Part shown: one piece after another, positions 1 through 9,598 of the stretch
Layout: every line of letters begins with the position of its first letter
Numbering within the stretch: the stretch's first letter is position 1
Source of the DNA: Pholis gunnellus
Lineage: Eukaryota > Chordata > Actinopteri > Perciformes > Pholidae
DNA: 64,000 nucleotides
Assembly (NCBI GenBank): GCA_910591455.2
Contig: OU342811.1
Span: 6,552,947-6,616,946, forward strand
Reading direction: 5' to 3'
The notes under the pieces: generated by a model
Database searches by the model: none
What the model was told of the DNA's origin: nothing
The model's input: the letters and a program-made list of their open reading frames with translations, nothing else
Translations under genes and position numbers: made by a program

Positions 1-1240
1 TAACATGAAGAACAAGCTATCTAAAAGCTAATTACCTAGAAGGAATTCAGAAATTGAAAACTATAGGCTTTGTATGTATGGTTCCCAACCTTTTTAGCAT
101 AGTTGCTTACGTGTGACTTGAGCAGTTAAATAATAAGAATAAATCCCTCTGATTGTTTAATTTAAAGAGCTTTTAGATGCTTCTCAAAGAGGAAAATATG
201 CATTAAAAAATAAAACCTTAGATAAAAGTCCGAAAAAAATAAACAAACTTTGGTCTAAGACATGTTTATTTCTACCGCTTTGAACATCAACATTTTTTAT
301 CAAGAATGTGGACGACAGACCCATGTTTGTAAAGAAATATCAGGGTTGGAAAGCAACTTAGTATGTTTACTCTCTTTACTCCACTAAATTTAACTGACAG
401 CTTTAAGTTACTTTTCAGTTTTACACAGGATGTTAACGGGGAGGTGCGGAGAACGGTTAACGTGTAAAATGAGAGGCGAGGCCGCTTACGTCATCTTTTC
501 AGGTTTGACGACCTGCAAAGAAAAGGCTCAGAGTTTTATTTGCCTGATAAAGATTTAAAAACAATTTTGACATTGCATAAATAAAACCCAATTTGTTAAT
601 ACTTTGAAATTGGACCAAACCAATCAATGTTGTAAGAATTTAGGGCTCACCCCAAACTTCATGCCCCAACCTTAGAGAGATGTATTCCCATTCACAGCAG
701 CTATATGCACGGTTTTAAAAACATTTTGAAATGATAGAATGCCCTACAATTCTGCACATCATTTGGGAAAATCATGATGAGCCTCTTTTTTCAAACGCAG
801 GAACCTTCCTCAGGAAGGAACCTTTTGAGGAACTCATTGCATCTCCCCCTCAGGTACCAGAGTTCAAATTAAGGCCCAAAAAGGCCAATGCTTCAACTCG
901 TGTACCACTTAATTAATACAACAGTACTCTAGTATCAATTTAGGACCATGTTAAGATGAGGGGAGAACATCTTTCTTTGTTTGATGACATTAAAAGTTTG
1001 GCGAGTGCAGACAACAATGGGCTGAAGGAAGCTTTTAGTTCCTTTAAAAATTAGTCACAGGACTTAAATTACCAGGAACTTGTTGTGGCATTTTCTCATG
1101 ATTAAATAATTAACATTGCGCGAGTTTTGTCTTCTCGTCTTCCATGCTTTACATCCCCTCCTTCTAATTTGTCATGTCATATTTGGCATGAACAAAATCA
1201 ATGTGATGGAATGTGACGCAATACTCAAAACTCAGCACGA
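1..1240. other. AT-rich sequence, no gene recognised
   Basis: I see no convincing exon, repeat family or RNA gene here. A 61-codon open frame at 731-916 has no recognisable similarity and is about the length expected by chance. The stretch leads into the coiled-coil pseudogene and could contain its introns. Confidence 0.4.
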
Positions 1241-1251
1241 GAACTCCAAGA

Positions 1252-1893
1252 AGGTGAGACAGACCGTCTTGGACCTGGAGAGCTACGTCACACAGAAAGA
1301 CAGTGAGCTCATCCGGAGCGAGGCGGAGTGGAAAATAAAACTCACAGCTCTGGAGGATAGGATGAGAAGTGAGCTTGCTGCAAAGGAGGAGAGCTTCTAG
1401 GGAGAGCAAGATCTGCAGAGATGGAGGAGGAGTGGCGCAACCAAAAGGAGGCGATCAAGCTCCTGACACAGCAAAACGCTGACCTCCAGGTACATAACAT
1501 CAGCCTTCAAGAGCTCGCCCAACAAATGAACAAGGAGAAGGCGCAGTTTGAAAAGGAGGAGAAAAAGATGAGGCAGACCATCCTCGACCAGGAGAGTTAC
1601 GCCACGCAGAAAGACAGCGAGCTCATCCAGAGCGAGGCGGAGTGGAAAATAAAACTCACAGCTCTGGAGGATAGGATGAGAAGCGAGCTTGCTGCAAAGG
1701 AGGAGAGCTTCCAGAGAGAACAAGATCTGCAGAGACGGAGCAGAGAGATGGAGGAGGAGTGGCGCAACCAAAAGGAGGCGATCAAGCTCCTCACACAGCA
1801 AAACACTGACCTCCAGGTACATAACATCAGCCTTCAAGAGCTCGCCCAACAAACCGACAAGGAGAAGGCGCAGTTTAAGAAGAAGGAGAAGAA
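1252..1893 (+). repeat. Two tandem copies of a ~315-bp coding repeat
   Basis: The unit at about 1252-1563 is repeated at about 1566-1893 at high identity. Landmarks shared by both copies are gaggcggagtggaaaataaa, gatgagaagtgagcttgctg (one base differs) and the ggaggcgatcaagctcct block. Most differences are single substitutions, plus the short deletion in copy 1. The length is close to a multiple of three, so the duplication would have kept the coiled-coil frame when it arose. Confidence 0.85.
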
Positions 1894-2038
1894 GGCCAGG
1901 AAGGAGGCGGGAAAGACGCTGAAGAAGGACAGGAATGAGGAGGAGAGGGAGAAGAAAGAGAACGAGAAGAGAGAAAAGGAACAAATGAAAAGACAGAAGG
2001 AGAGGAAAGAAAATGAGAAAAGACAAAAGAAAGAATAG
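1252..2038 (+). pseudogene. Broken coiled-coil protein gene with internal duplication
   Basis: Two open frames (to about 1400, and 1421-2038) encode Glu/Lys/Gln-rich heptad sequence that should form a long coiled coil. The motif SEAEWKIKLTALEDRMRSEL occurs in both halves. The second frame ends in a very basic Lys/Arg/Glu tail and a stop at 2036-2038. The first copy is interrupted by TAG at 1398-1400 and lacks about 13 bases that the second copy has near 1420, so the frames no longer join. I do not recognise the family; trichohyalin-like or golgin-like proteins share the composition but not a diagnostic motif. The 5' part and any introns are not defined. It is most likely a pseudogene or pseudogenised 3' exon; a sequencing error or an unseen intron around 1400-1421 is a less likely alternative. 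Confidence 0.55.
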
Positions 2039-2089
2039 GAGTTGATGGAGAACTAAGAAGAGGAGTAAGTAGAAAAGAGATCTTGGGAG

Positions 2090-2400
2090 CTATGTTGTCC
2101 GGGGACCCTGGTAGGGTCTCCCAAGGCAAACAGGTCTCAGGGGAGAGCCCAGACTAAGAGCGGTTCAAAAATGATAGCATAATAATAATAGCAGCCCACA
2201 GACTCCAGCCACCTCGCCCGGACCAGGGAAACAGGGGCACCCTCCCGGAGCCAGACCCAGGAGGGGAGCTCGTCAGCGAGTGTCTGGTGGCTGGGCCTTC
2301 AGCCCGAAGAAACATCATGGAGCAGCCACCCTGTGGACCCACCACCCGCAGGGACAAGCATCGGGGTCGGGTGCAATGCAGGGCAAGTCTAGACACTATT
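2090..2400 (+). mobile_element. Fragment of a fish LINE, 5' region
   Basis: The run starting gggtctcccaaggcaaacag, with caagactaagagcggttcaa-like text, cgcccggaccagggaaacag and the ggtggctgggccttcagccc block, matches my memory of the leader region of an abundant teleost endonuclease-type LINE. The segment has no intact open frame. It sits between the coiled-coil pseudogene and the RT fragment. The family name (RTE-like or L2/Rex-like) is uncertain. Confidence 0.5.
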
Positions 2401-2479
2401 TCACTGAGTAAACGGCATATACATGGAAACAGCCAACCAAATTGAAAAGATCCTGGACGCAATGGTCCAAAAACATGCA

Positions 2480-3105
2480 ATAACAAAAACGGATTTACTT
2501 CATGACACAGGACACGCCGCGGAAAAGACACTTCTACCTCCTACCTAAGCTCCACAAATCCCAGGAAACATGGCCAGTCCCCTTCAAAACCCCTCCAGGA
2601 CGTCCAATAGTGTCAGACTGTGGCAGCGACAGCTACCAGATAGTGGAACTCCTGGATCACTATTTAAACCCCACACACAACAGCTACCTCAAGGACACGT
2701 ACGACTTCCTCAACAAAGTACGAGAAATCGTGCTGCAAGAACCTTGCCTATTATTCACGATTTGCCCCTGCCTACGCCGACATCTACATGGCCACCTGGG
2801 AAGGAACGGTCCTCCCCAAATGCCAAAAACTTCCCTACACTACTTCCGCTACCTGGATGACATCTGGCCCCATCCCGAGGCAGAATTACAGACCTTCATC
2901 AGCACCCTAATTGCCCACCACCCTTCCATCAAGGTCAAAGCAGTGACCAACCACCTTGAGGTGGACTTCTTGGACGTCACCACCTACGAAAGACAAAACA
3001 ATGGGCCGTGACTCAGCCACCATTACCCTCTTCAAAGCCCTGAGGGAAAGAGGCTACTCCAGATCCTCACTAAGGGCCATCAGAAAGGAAATATATGGGA
3101 CACTG
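2480..3105 (+). mobile_element. Penelope-like reverse transcriptase fragment, internally deleted
   Basis: The main open frame (2502-3011) shows reverse-transcriptase landmarks: FYLLPKLHK, PPGRPIVSDCGS, SYLKDTYDFLNKV, then HYFRYLDDIW (the catalytic YLDD box) and a VDFLDVTTY stretch. This order is typical of Penelope-like elements (RT plus GIY-YIG type) in fish and amphibians, as I remember them. The palm region between DTYDFLNKV...LLFT and FAPAYADIYMATW is missing and the frame shifts at about 2753-2760. The normal RT middle, including the first catalytic Asp motif, is therefore gone. A downstream segment around 3030-3090 (ALRERGYSRSSLRAIRKE) is the usual post-RT region in another frame. The copy is inactive. 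Confidence 0.75.
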
Positions 3106-3500
3106 ACACCTCAGCCACAACACAGAGAAAGGGAGAAAATGCTGACATCCCAGGTGCCAATGTTGTGGAGAGACGGTTTAGATGGAAAATACGTGCTATT
3201 GTCATGGCCATATCTTGTGTGGTCACTCTCGTCTTGGCCCTGATGGCTTTCAGGAGTTTTCAGGAGTTGCAAATGAAATATGATCAACTAGAAGATGCTT
3301 ATTGACACCAGTTGTCAATAATCCAGCAGTCGTCCCTATCGGCTTTCTGCAAGGAGTCCGTGCAGTGCACCCGCTGCATTCCTGGCTGGGTTGAACACGC
3401 CTCGAGCTGTTTCCTCTTGTCCGAGAAACAAGACCATTGGGAAGCTGCACGTAGGAACCATCGCCTATACAAAAAAAGTGATTCGTTTTCATTGAACCCT
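3081..3500 (+). pseudogene. C-type lectin-like receptor pseudogene (type II membrane protein)
   Basis: One reading frame from 3081 encodes a short cytoplasmic tail ending ERRFRWKIR, then a hydrophobic span (about AIVMAISCVVTLVLALMAF) of a type II membrane protein, then a stalk (ELQMKYDQLEDAY). TGA follows at 3303-3305. The frame continues into a neck and the first cysteines of a C-type lectin domain: CIPGWVEHASSCFLLSEKQ, DHWEAARR. Transmembrane, stalk and lectin parts are contiguous, although in functional fish receptors they lie on separate exons, so this looks like a processed copy. The frame is lost after about 3480, before the rest of the lectin domain. CD209/NKG2-like fish receptors are the closest family by eye. 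It abuts the RT fragment directly. Confidence 0.7.
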
Positions 3501-3501
3501 A

Positions 3502-3596
3502 TTACTCTATGGCTTAATATTAACTTCTACTGTTACTGTAAGGCTTAATATTAACTTACTGTATGGCCTAATATTAACTTCCACTGTTACTGTAAA
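3502..3596 (+). repeat. Short tandem repeat, ~31-bp unit
   Basis: Three copies of a unit built on ggcttaatattaactt plus ctactgttactgtaa follow each other (3511-3541, a shortened copy at 3542-3566, and 3566-3596). It lies just after the broken lectin copy. Confidence 0.75.
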
Positions 3597-3726
3597 GCTG
3601 TTAGAATTGTGGCCTATCTTCTATTTGCAAATAATATGCATTCAATCCAGTTCAATTATTTAAATGAAAATGATAATCTACTCCGGCTAAAGTGGTTTAT
3701 TAAGAGTAAAATAATAGCTGTAATCT

Positions 3727-4445
3727 ATACACACCTCTAGTGCTGGGTGATATGACCAAAACTGTGTATCACAGTATTTTTTAAGATTCTGGCGGTTTCA
3801 CAGTATATCACGTTTTTTTTCTTTTTCTTGACTGTTTTTATATAGGTTTTATATTGGCTTACTCTACTGTCAGAAGTACATATAATATAAAAACATTTTA
3901 ATGTCATCATGTATAAAGGCTTTGCTTACTATAGGGTTTGCTCGTTTGTTCGTATAATGTTGGGATAGCAGTTTGGCTGAAGTATTTTCGCCCCGTTAAG
4001 ACGTACCTTGAATCCAGTGTTTTAATCATTGCTCTGAGCCCATATTTCTCAACTGTCTGTAGCGGGACCATGTCCTTGCATAGCTGGATCGTTATTGTGT
4101 TTGTAATGTCGCTCCGCCGCTTGCTTTTCTTGTCATATGCTGCCTCTAGCAAATGCCTCTTCAAGCGATGTCTGACCCTTTAGCTTCACTGTTTCACTCG
4201 CGTTAACGTTACTGGTTGACAGCCTCGAATCCGACGGCTGTAATCACACTCTTGGTATTCCAACACATGTTTTCTGCTGAGGTGCTGGAGTAAGTTGCTC
4301 GTGTTACCACCAGCCTCAACAACAGCGGCTCGACAAACTCACAATACGTCGGATTTTTTAAAACCGAAACACTTCCAAACAGCAGACCCGGCTCATCTCT
4401 TGGGCACAGACTCTATCGGTGCATCTCCGGTGTGTCTTTGTTCAT
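3727..4445 (-). mobile_element. Decayed hAT element with BED finger (ZBED1/Tol2-like)
   Basis: The left edge (gtgctgggtgatatgacc, then a ggcggtttcacagtatatca block) resembles hAT terminal sequence. The minus strand inside encodes transposase remnants, listed separately. I could not pair a clean terminal inverted repeat or target duplication, so both edges are approximate. Some similar AT-rich text near 4745-4800 may belong to the other end. Confidence 0.55.
3910..4440 (-). pseudogene. hAT transposase remnant: BED zinc finger and following region
   Basis: Reading the minus strand from about 4440, fragments of a BED finger appear: FGFKKSDV, then VEAGGNTSNLLQHLSRKHVL with the finger's paired histidines. 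From 4164 to 3907 an open frame has RHLLEAAYDKKSKR, ITIQLCKDMVPLQTVEKYGL and TLDSRYVLTGRKYFSQTAIP. That is the standard segment after the BED finger in ZBED1-like and Tol2-like transposases. A frameshift and stops lie between the finger and this frame. The catalytic core and dimerisation domain are absent. Confidence 0.75.
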
Positions 4446-4849
4446 CCTGCATCGCTCTTTTCTGTTCTTTAATGTAACGTTACTGTAGCGACAGAGCCGC
4501 TCCCAGCTGTTGGCAGACTGTTAGGCTAGCTAGCAAGCTGTACCCAGCATGCAGTTCGGCGGTGACATTTTATAAATGTACAATTATTAATGTTATAAAT
4601 TATTTATTTGTCACAAACTGTTGTGTCGTGGTGTTTTGACCTGTTAAAGAGCGTTAGTTGTGGGTTATTAATTGTTGTTATAAAGTTATAACCATGATTA
4701 GGGCCTATTGAAGAGTGACAGCAGTTGTTTCGGCTATGACGGTGTGTGAAAAATTCATATCATACGGGAAATTAAAACTGGTATACCACTGTTATGTAAA
4801 TAAATTTAATCAGAGCTTTATGTGCTAATTAGCGGAGTTGCGAGTTACA

Positions 4850-5371
4850 GGTTATGAAGGTTTAAAACTCCAAGCGGGGCGCTCTAGCACTCGCCTGTAC
4901 AAAGGAATGAGAAAACTGTAACTCTGAAGGCCACGCTTGGGCAACTATACACTGATATCAAATCTTGGAGTAAACTGCCAGCTGAGAACAGTACGTACCA
5001 CAGCTTGGGATAGCAAAACGTAGATTACACACTTTGGAGCCTGTTAGGCTAGGCTTTCACAACATACACACACACTGATGACGCATCGAAGGAGGATCCC
5101 GGACGAGAGCCGGTGCGAGCGGATATGCTCAGTGCTCCAACCAGGCCGTCGCTCTGCTAGAATCGATCCCGCCTGCACCTTGACTTTGACCAATGGCTCC
5201 TCTAAGGAGAACCAACAAAACTTACCGCGCTGCCGTGTCCAAGCGCCTTTTTACGTTGCTCTCAATCGGAGAGGAACTGTTAGGACCGTGCACGTTTAAC
5301 TGCTCGGCTAATATCTCTGTGATAAATAAAACTATTGCTTGAATCTAAGTAAACGCCTCGAACTCAATTCG
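4850..5371. other. Possible solo LTR-like segment; otherwise unassigned
   Basis: The 3' part has a polyadenylation-like gataaataaaactattgct (about 5320-5340), followed by a short T-rich tail ending near acacaac (about 5390). This arrangement resembles the R-U5 end of an LTR. A 73-codon open frame at 5078-5299 matches nothing I know. I could not find the left boundary, a primer-binding site or a target duplication. Confidence 0.2.
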
Positions 5372-5539
5372 TTAAGTTGTTTTTACACAACACCACCCAG
5401 CACTACACACCTCTGCATTAGCAACCCGCTGAAATGAAGGTACAGGCACCTTAACACTCACTACTTCAGGGCCCTTGGGAGCAACTGCACGTGGGACTGT
5501 TGGGACTGGAAGTACACTGGCTGTGGTCATTACAATAAA

Positions 5540-5660
5540 CAGTGTCTGGCAGTGTGATGAGAGGGCATGTGAGCCTGTGTTGCTGTACTTTATCTCCTTG
5601 GAGCAGAGGCTGCATTTAGCATACCCTGCCTTATCAATGTATTGAAAACACTGTGACAGC
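5540..5660 (-). pseudogene. Zinc-finger fragment of a fish hAT-like transposase (SPIN-DOC-like finger)
   Basis: Within a minus-strand open frame (5372-5722), the segment YIDKAGYAKCSLCSKEIKYS continues to GSHALSSHCQT. It has the Cys-x2-Cys...His pattern of the N-terminal finger of a fish transposon-derived family. The sequence after the finger is Val/Pro-rich and unlike the family. The rest of a transposase is not joined to it. The hAT remnant at 7130-7890 may be from the same family but lies upstream in transcription order, so the two do not form one gene as they stand. Confidence 0.6.
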
Positions 5661-5729
5661 GGGAAGCTGTAATCACGTCTGTTTAGACCTCCACCTTTAT
5701 CCAGGCCCAGCTCCACCCACATCTCAGCC

Positions 5730-7129
5730 CTGCGTCAAGCTGCGCTACACAAACAGCCTCCTCTTCCTGAAGCTCTTCTGACCACATCATCTTATCAGAT
5801 ATCACGAAATGGCCTCATTCTACTTTGAGTTAAAAAAAAACAACCTGCAACCAGATGCACCGGTGTTCGGGTTTAACGTTAATGAGTGACCGTGTGAACT
5901 GAACCGGAACACGGGGGGGGGGGGGGCTGCATGTTTCATCACGTTACGTTTTTTCCTCCTAAATCGCGATAATGACGAACGTTTATAGTCGACAAAGTTC
6001 TGCATGCAGTGGACGTTATCCTTAACCCAGCAAGTCTGAACTGTAACGGTACATAACGTAACTTAAACTTAAATGGAGGGAAATGAAGACGGTGTAGACA
6101 TCTTAACGCTGATTGGCCAAGACTCGACACGTCACATCAAAGATATTTTATTTGCGAAGATCACATCACCTTTTCTCTTGGTCTTACTCCAATCGGAGAA
6201 ATGCTGGCTGGCCAGTTTACCCGCTCCCCCTCCAATAAAAAAAACTCTACACGGATCTACACGATTCATGTGGATGATATATTTTGATTCAAAGCGGCAA
6301 ATTTTGCCGAAAAGCGACAAGTTTGCAGGTATGTCTATGATCAAAGAAAGAAATTAAAATAATTTTTACATTGACATTTTTAGGTGGCTTTACGTATATA
6401 TGTATATATATATTATATATGTTAGTATATAGTACACGTTAGTAACTTTAGCAGAGAGCTAACGTTAAATGGCACAATCTGCTGAGCAAGCTAACGTTAG
6501 CTAGCTTCCCGCCGCATCAGCGTTCGTTGGAACGCTAAAAAATACTAGATTGAGTGTTTAACACAACCCAGTGAGCATTTTTCCGTTGAAAAGACGACTA
6601 TTTATAGACGTTGATTGAACGTTCACGCTTAGACCAGATTTCAACGGGATTTGCAATTGTTACAGGTACCAGGACTGGTACCAAATAGCCAAGATTCTGC
6701 AAACAGGACACACAAATGACACAGGGCAATTTCACGTCTGTTCATCTCGCTTGCTCCGCAGAATCTTTTATTTACCATACTCAACAATATAAGGTGCAAA
6801 ACATATGGTAAAGCAAATTTAACAGTCTCAGACAATATCACAATATTACACACGAAATGTTCACTGAGCCACAAATAATACTTTCGAAGGACGTGACGGT
6901 GTAGCGCCATTTTCGCTAACGTGGCACACCGGACAACCACATTCATATATATATTCACAGACTCCTAATGACATAAACTATGTCAAGGAGCTTTGACTTG
7001 CAGAGACTCTAAAATAGGTCTTGTTGCCATCTGCCCTCCTTCAGGAGAAAGCAGCAGTGACGTGTTTTGGCAGACACATCACGACAAATCTGTTTTTGCC
7101 ACCTTGTGGGCGTTTTGTGATGTTCCATC
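5730..7129. other. No gene recognised; G-run and AT microsatellite
   Basis: The stretch holds a G homopolymer (about 5914-5927), a TA-rich run (about 6395-6440) and several gttaacgtt/gctagc-rich bases near 6460-6510. An open frame at 6073-6357 (94 codons) has no recognisable similarity. Nothing else could be assigned. Confidence 0.4.
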
Positions 7130-7890
7130 CCAGCCAATCTTTTTGTCACCTGAGAAACTTTTTACCACACTCATCTGGCTGAATAATCTCTCGACTTCAG
7201 CATTCGAGTGTGGCAAGAACAACACAGACACAGCAGCGATGGCAAGTTCCTGAAGCCCACTGTGTTTCTTGTGTCATTCCATTTACTAAGATGGATGGTA
7301 CGCCATTGCTGGACAATCTTGTCTATCTCTGCAGGAGAGTAGCCAAGGAGCGTGGCTATTTTTTCCATTTCTCCCAGGCTCTTATTGTGCTTTAGAGTTT
7401 CCTCGACATTGAAAACTGACATGTACTGCAAATGCTTTGATGTTTTGGACATAGTTCTTCTCCTCAGGCGCAAGGTGGAGCTCAGCTACCTTTGACTCAA
7501 AAAGGTAACCAAGGTACGGTTTGGGACTGATGTATCCATCAGTAGAGTACATCAATAATTGCCAGTGGATTCAGCACCCCGCAACTCACAGACTTAATCA
7601 GGCTACCCAAGCTGTCAAGAAGTTCTACCTGCTCTCCATCAAAAGCCTTGATTGCCAACTGTACCTCACCCAGCACTGACTTCCAAAAATGTCAGATACA
7701 AGATGTTTTGAGGATCACTGTACATGGAGTATAAATCCTCAGCCATGTGTTCACTGTACTTGGTGACTTCAAAATGCAGTTTAGGCAGCTCCCACTGGTC
7801 CAAAATGCGTGAAACCGCTGGTTCAATGGAGAGCCAACGTGTGGCACACACCTTGGTATTCGCACCGTTCAACTGTCCACCATCAACCAT
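7130..7890 (-). pseudogene. hAT transposase pseudogene, C-terminal half with dimerisation domain
   Basis: From 7890 downwards the minus strand encodes CATRWLSIEPAVSRILDQW and EDLYSMYSDPQN...YLTFLEV. After frame breaks comes PYLGYLFESKVAELHL (about 7520-7470), then a frame (7473-7220) with MSVFNVEETLKHNKSL and IVQQWRTIHLSKWNDT. In another frame at about 7205-7135 comes the hAT dimerisation signature LPHSNAEVERLFSQM. At least three frame changes are needed to read it through, so it is dead. The DNA-binding finger is missing. The family resembles the fish finger fragment at 5540-5660. Confidence 0.8.
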
Positions 7891-7899
7891 GGAAAAAAT

Positions 7900-8542
7900 A
7901 ACCTATATTTCTGCTTAGTACGTGTTGTGGACGTCCCAGATATCCCGGGAAACTAAACGCCATCATGTCTGGGTTCATAACATAGTCTAGAGGAGCTCCG
8001 TGGATTTTATCAAGCTGTATTCACTGTGTCTAGCCAGCCATACGTCGGCTGTTTACGACAGCTGTATGAACCCAAAATAAACAGATTTTGCTGTGATTTA
8101 ACTGCAATAAACTGACAAAAATGGATGCCGAAATAACTACATAATGACGCCGATTTGTAAAAAGTCTGAGTTCATGTTTTTTTAGTTGCTAGGCTATGCT
8201 AACATTGTAGCAGCTCCATCAACACTCAACATAACGTCATATAGACGTAAATATGGCAGCGTCTTTTTCATTGTTTGTACCATATGGTTTACACAGACAC
8301 AGTTTGGTCCGGTCTCTATTGATACGAGGTATCGTAGAGCTCTGGTTGAACACAGACGGCTACAGTATTTATTTCCTGATTCAACAACGGCAGGGCGTCA
8401 GTGATGACAGGGGAAACATTTCAACACTGATAGGCTATCGCGCCGCATTGTCACGCCATTTTTTCTATAACAAAGAAAACTATTACAAAGGGTTTACACT
8501 GACTTCAGAGCGGTTGAAATTAATTTTGGGACGGTGGCAAAA

Positions 8543-8579
<37 letters not shown>

Positions 8580-9598
8580 TCTGGAGCCTTGTAGACCAGC
8601 TGCTGTAATCAATCAACAAAGTATCGGGCAATACGGATCATTAGTGTTTGGTAATTAGTATCGGTGGCAAAGAAAACGTGATCAAGATTCTCTCAAATGT
8701 ATATTTCCTCCCATTTTTCTTCCGTGCCAAAATGAAATGAAGTTAAGGGAGGATGGTGAGCACAAGTTACACACGAATGTGAGCCAAAGGATCTCTTGGG
8801 TCAGGCTGTACTGGACAAATCACTTTATGTATTTTGGTGGAACATCTATATTAGCTCATTGTTTGGGCCAACGTACCCTCAAATGTACCTGCTGATTAAG
8901 TTCCAGGTCAGATGAGAAGAGCAGGTCCCTCCCTTACATTCCAGCACAGTGCCTCCCAGCTGAGCAGAGATAAGAAACAGTCACTCTCATCACTTTCCAG
9001 TTTTGCAGCAGCAATTAAATCAGGTTAAACTTTGAGGTGACAGCAGCAGCACATTTGGAAAAATGTGGGTGGGAGTGTGTAAAATTCTCCGCTCACTGAA
9101 CAGCTTCCGGCCGAGAGGAGTTGAGCAAGGCACTTGGCAAAATAAAATGGATGCTAAACATTGTGCAAAGATCAGACACTTTGTCAGGTGGAGGTCATCA
9201 AAACAAAATCCTTCTCACTCAGATTTGAGGGTGTTCATTTAAAAAAGGAGAAGTCACTTTTCATTCAAACATGTTTTTCAATTTCTTGATGTATTGGAAC
9301 AGAGAAGCGGAATAAAAAGAATGAGCATGGCACTGTACCTGTGTTTTGTCCAAAGGAAATATCAAAGAAAAATATTCTGCCACCCTCAAGTGGTCATACT
9401 AAAGACCTACAAGAGGATTCTTCAGTCACAGCAGTGTCATGAAAGAAAATCCTACATCGGCTGTTATTGGTGCTCTGTTATATGCTGCACAATGAATCCT
9501 GTGCAATAATACAAGATATAACTAAACTGCCTTTTTTTAAAGAAATGTATATTTCTTTATAATAAATAGTGCACGTGTTTATACTTGAACGTGAACTA
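7900..9598. other. Unassigned, probably repeat-derived
   Basis: No exon is supported. A short inverted pair (gggttcata near 7969 and tatgaaccca near 8065) and the general texture suggest a non-autonomous DNA element around 7930-8600, but I could not define its ends. 8700-9598 is AT-rich without recognisable features. The short open frames here match nothing I know. Confidence 0.3.
8544..8579. repeat. (TA)n microsatellite
   Basis: Alternating TA with a single interruption (ca at about 8561). Confidence 0.9.

Noticed and set aside
6073..6357. 94-codon plus-strand frame starting MEGNEDGVDILTLIG
   Set aside because: No recognisable family, no neighbouring exon and a competing minus-strand frame over the same bases. 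It could be a first exon but nothing supports that.
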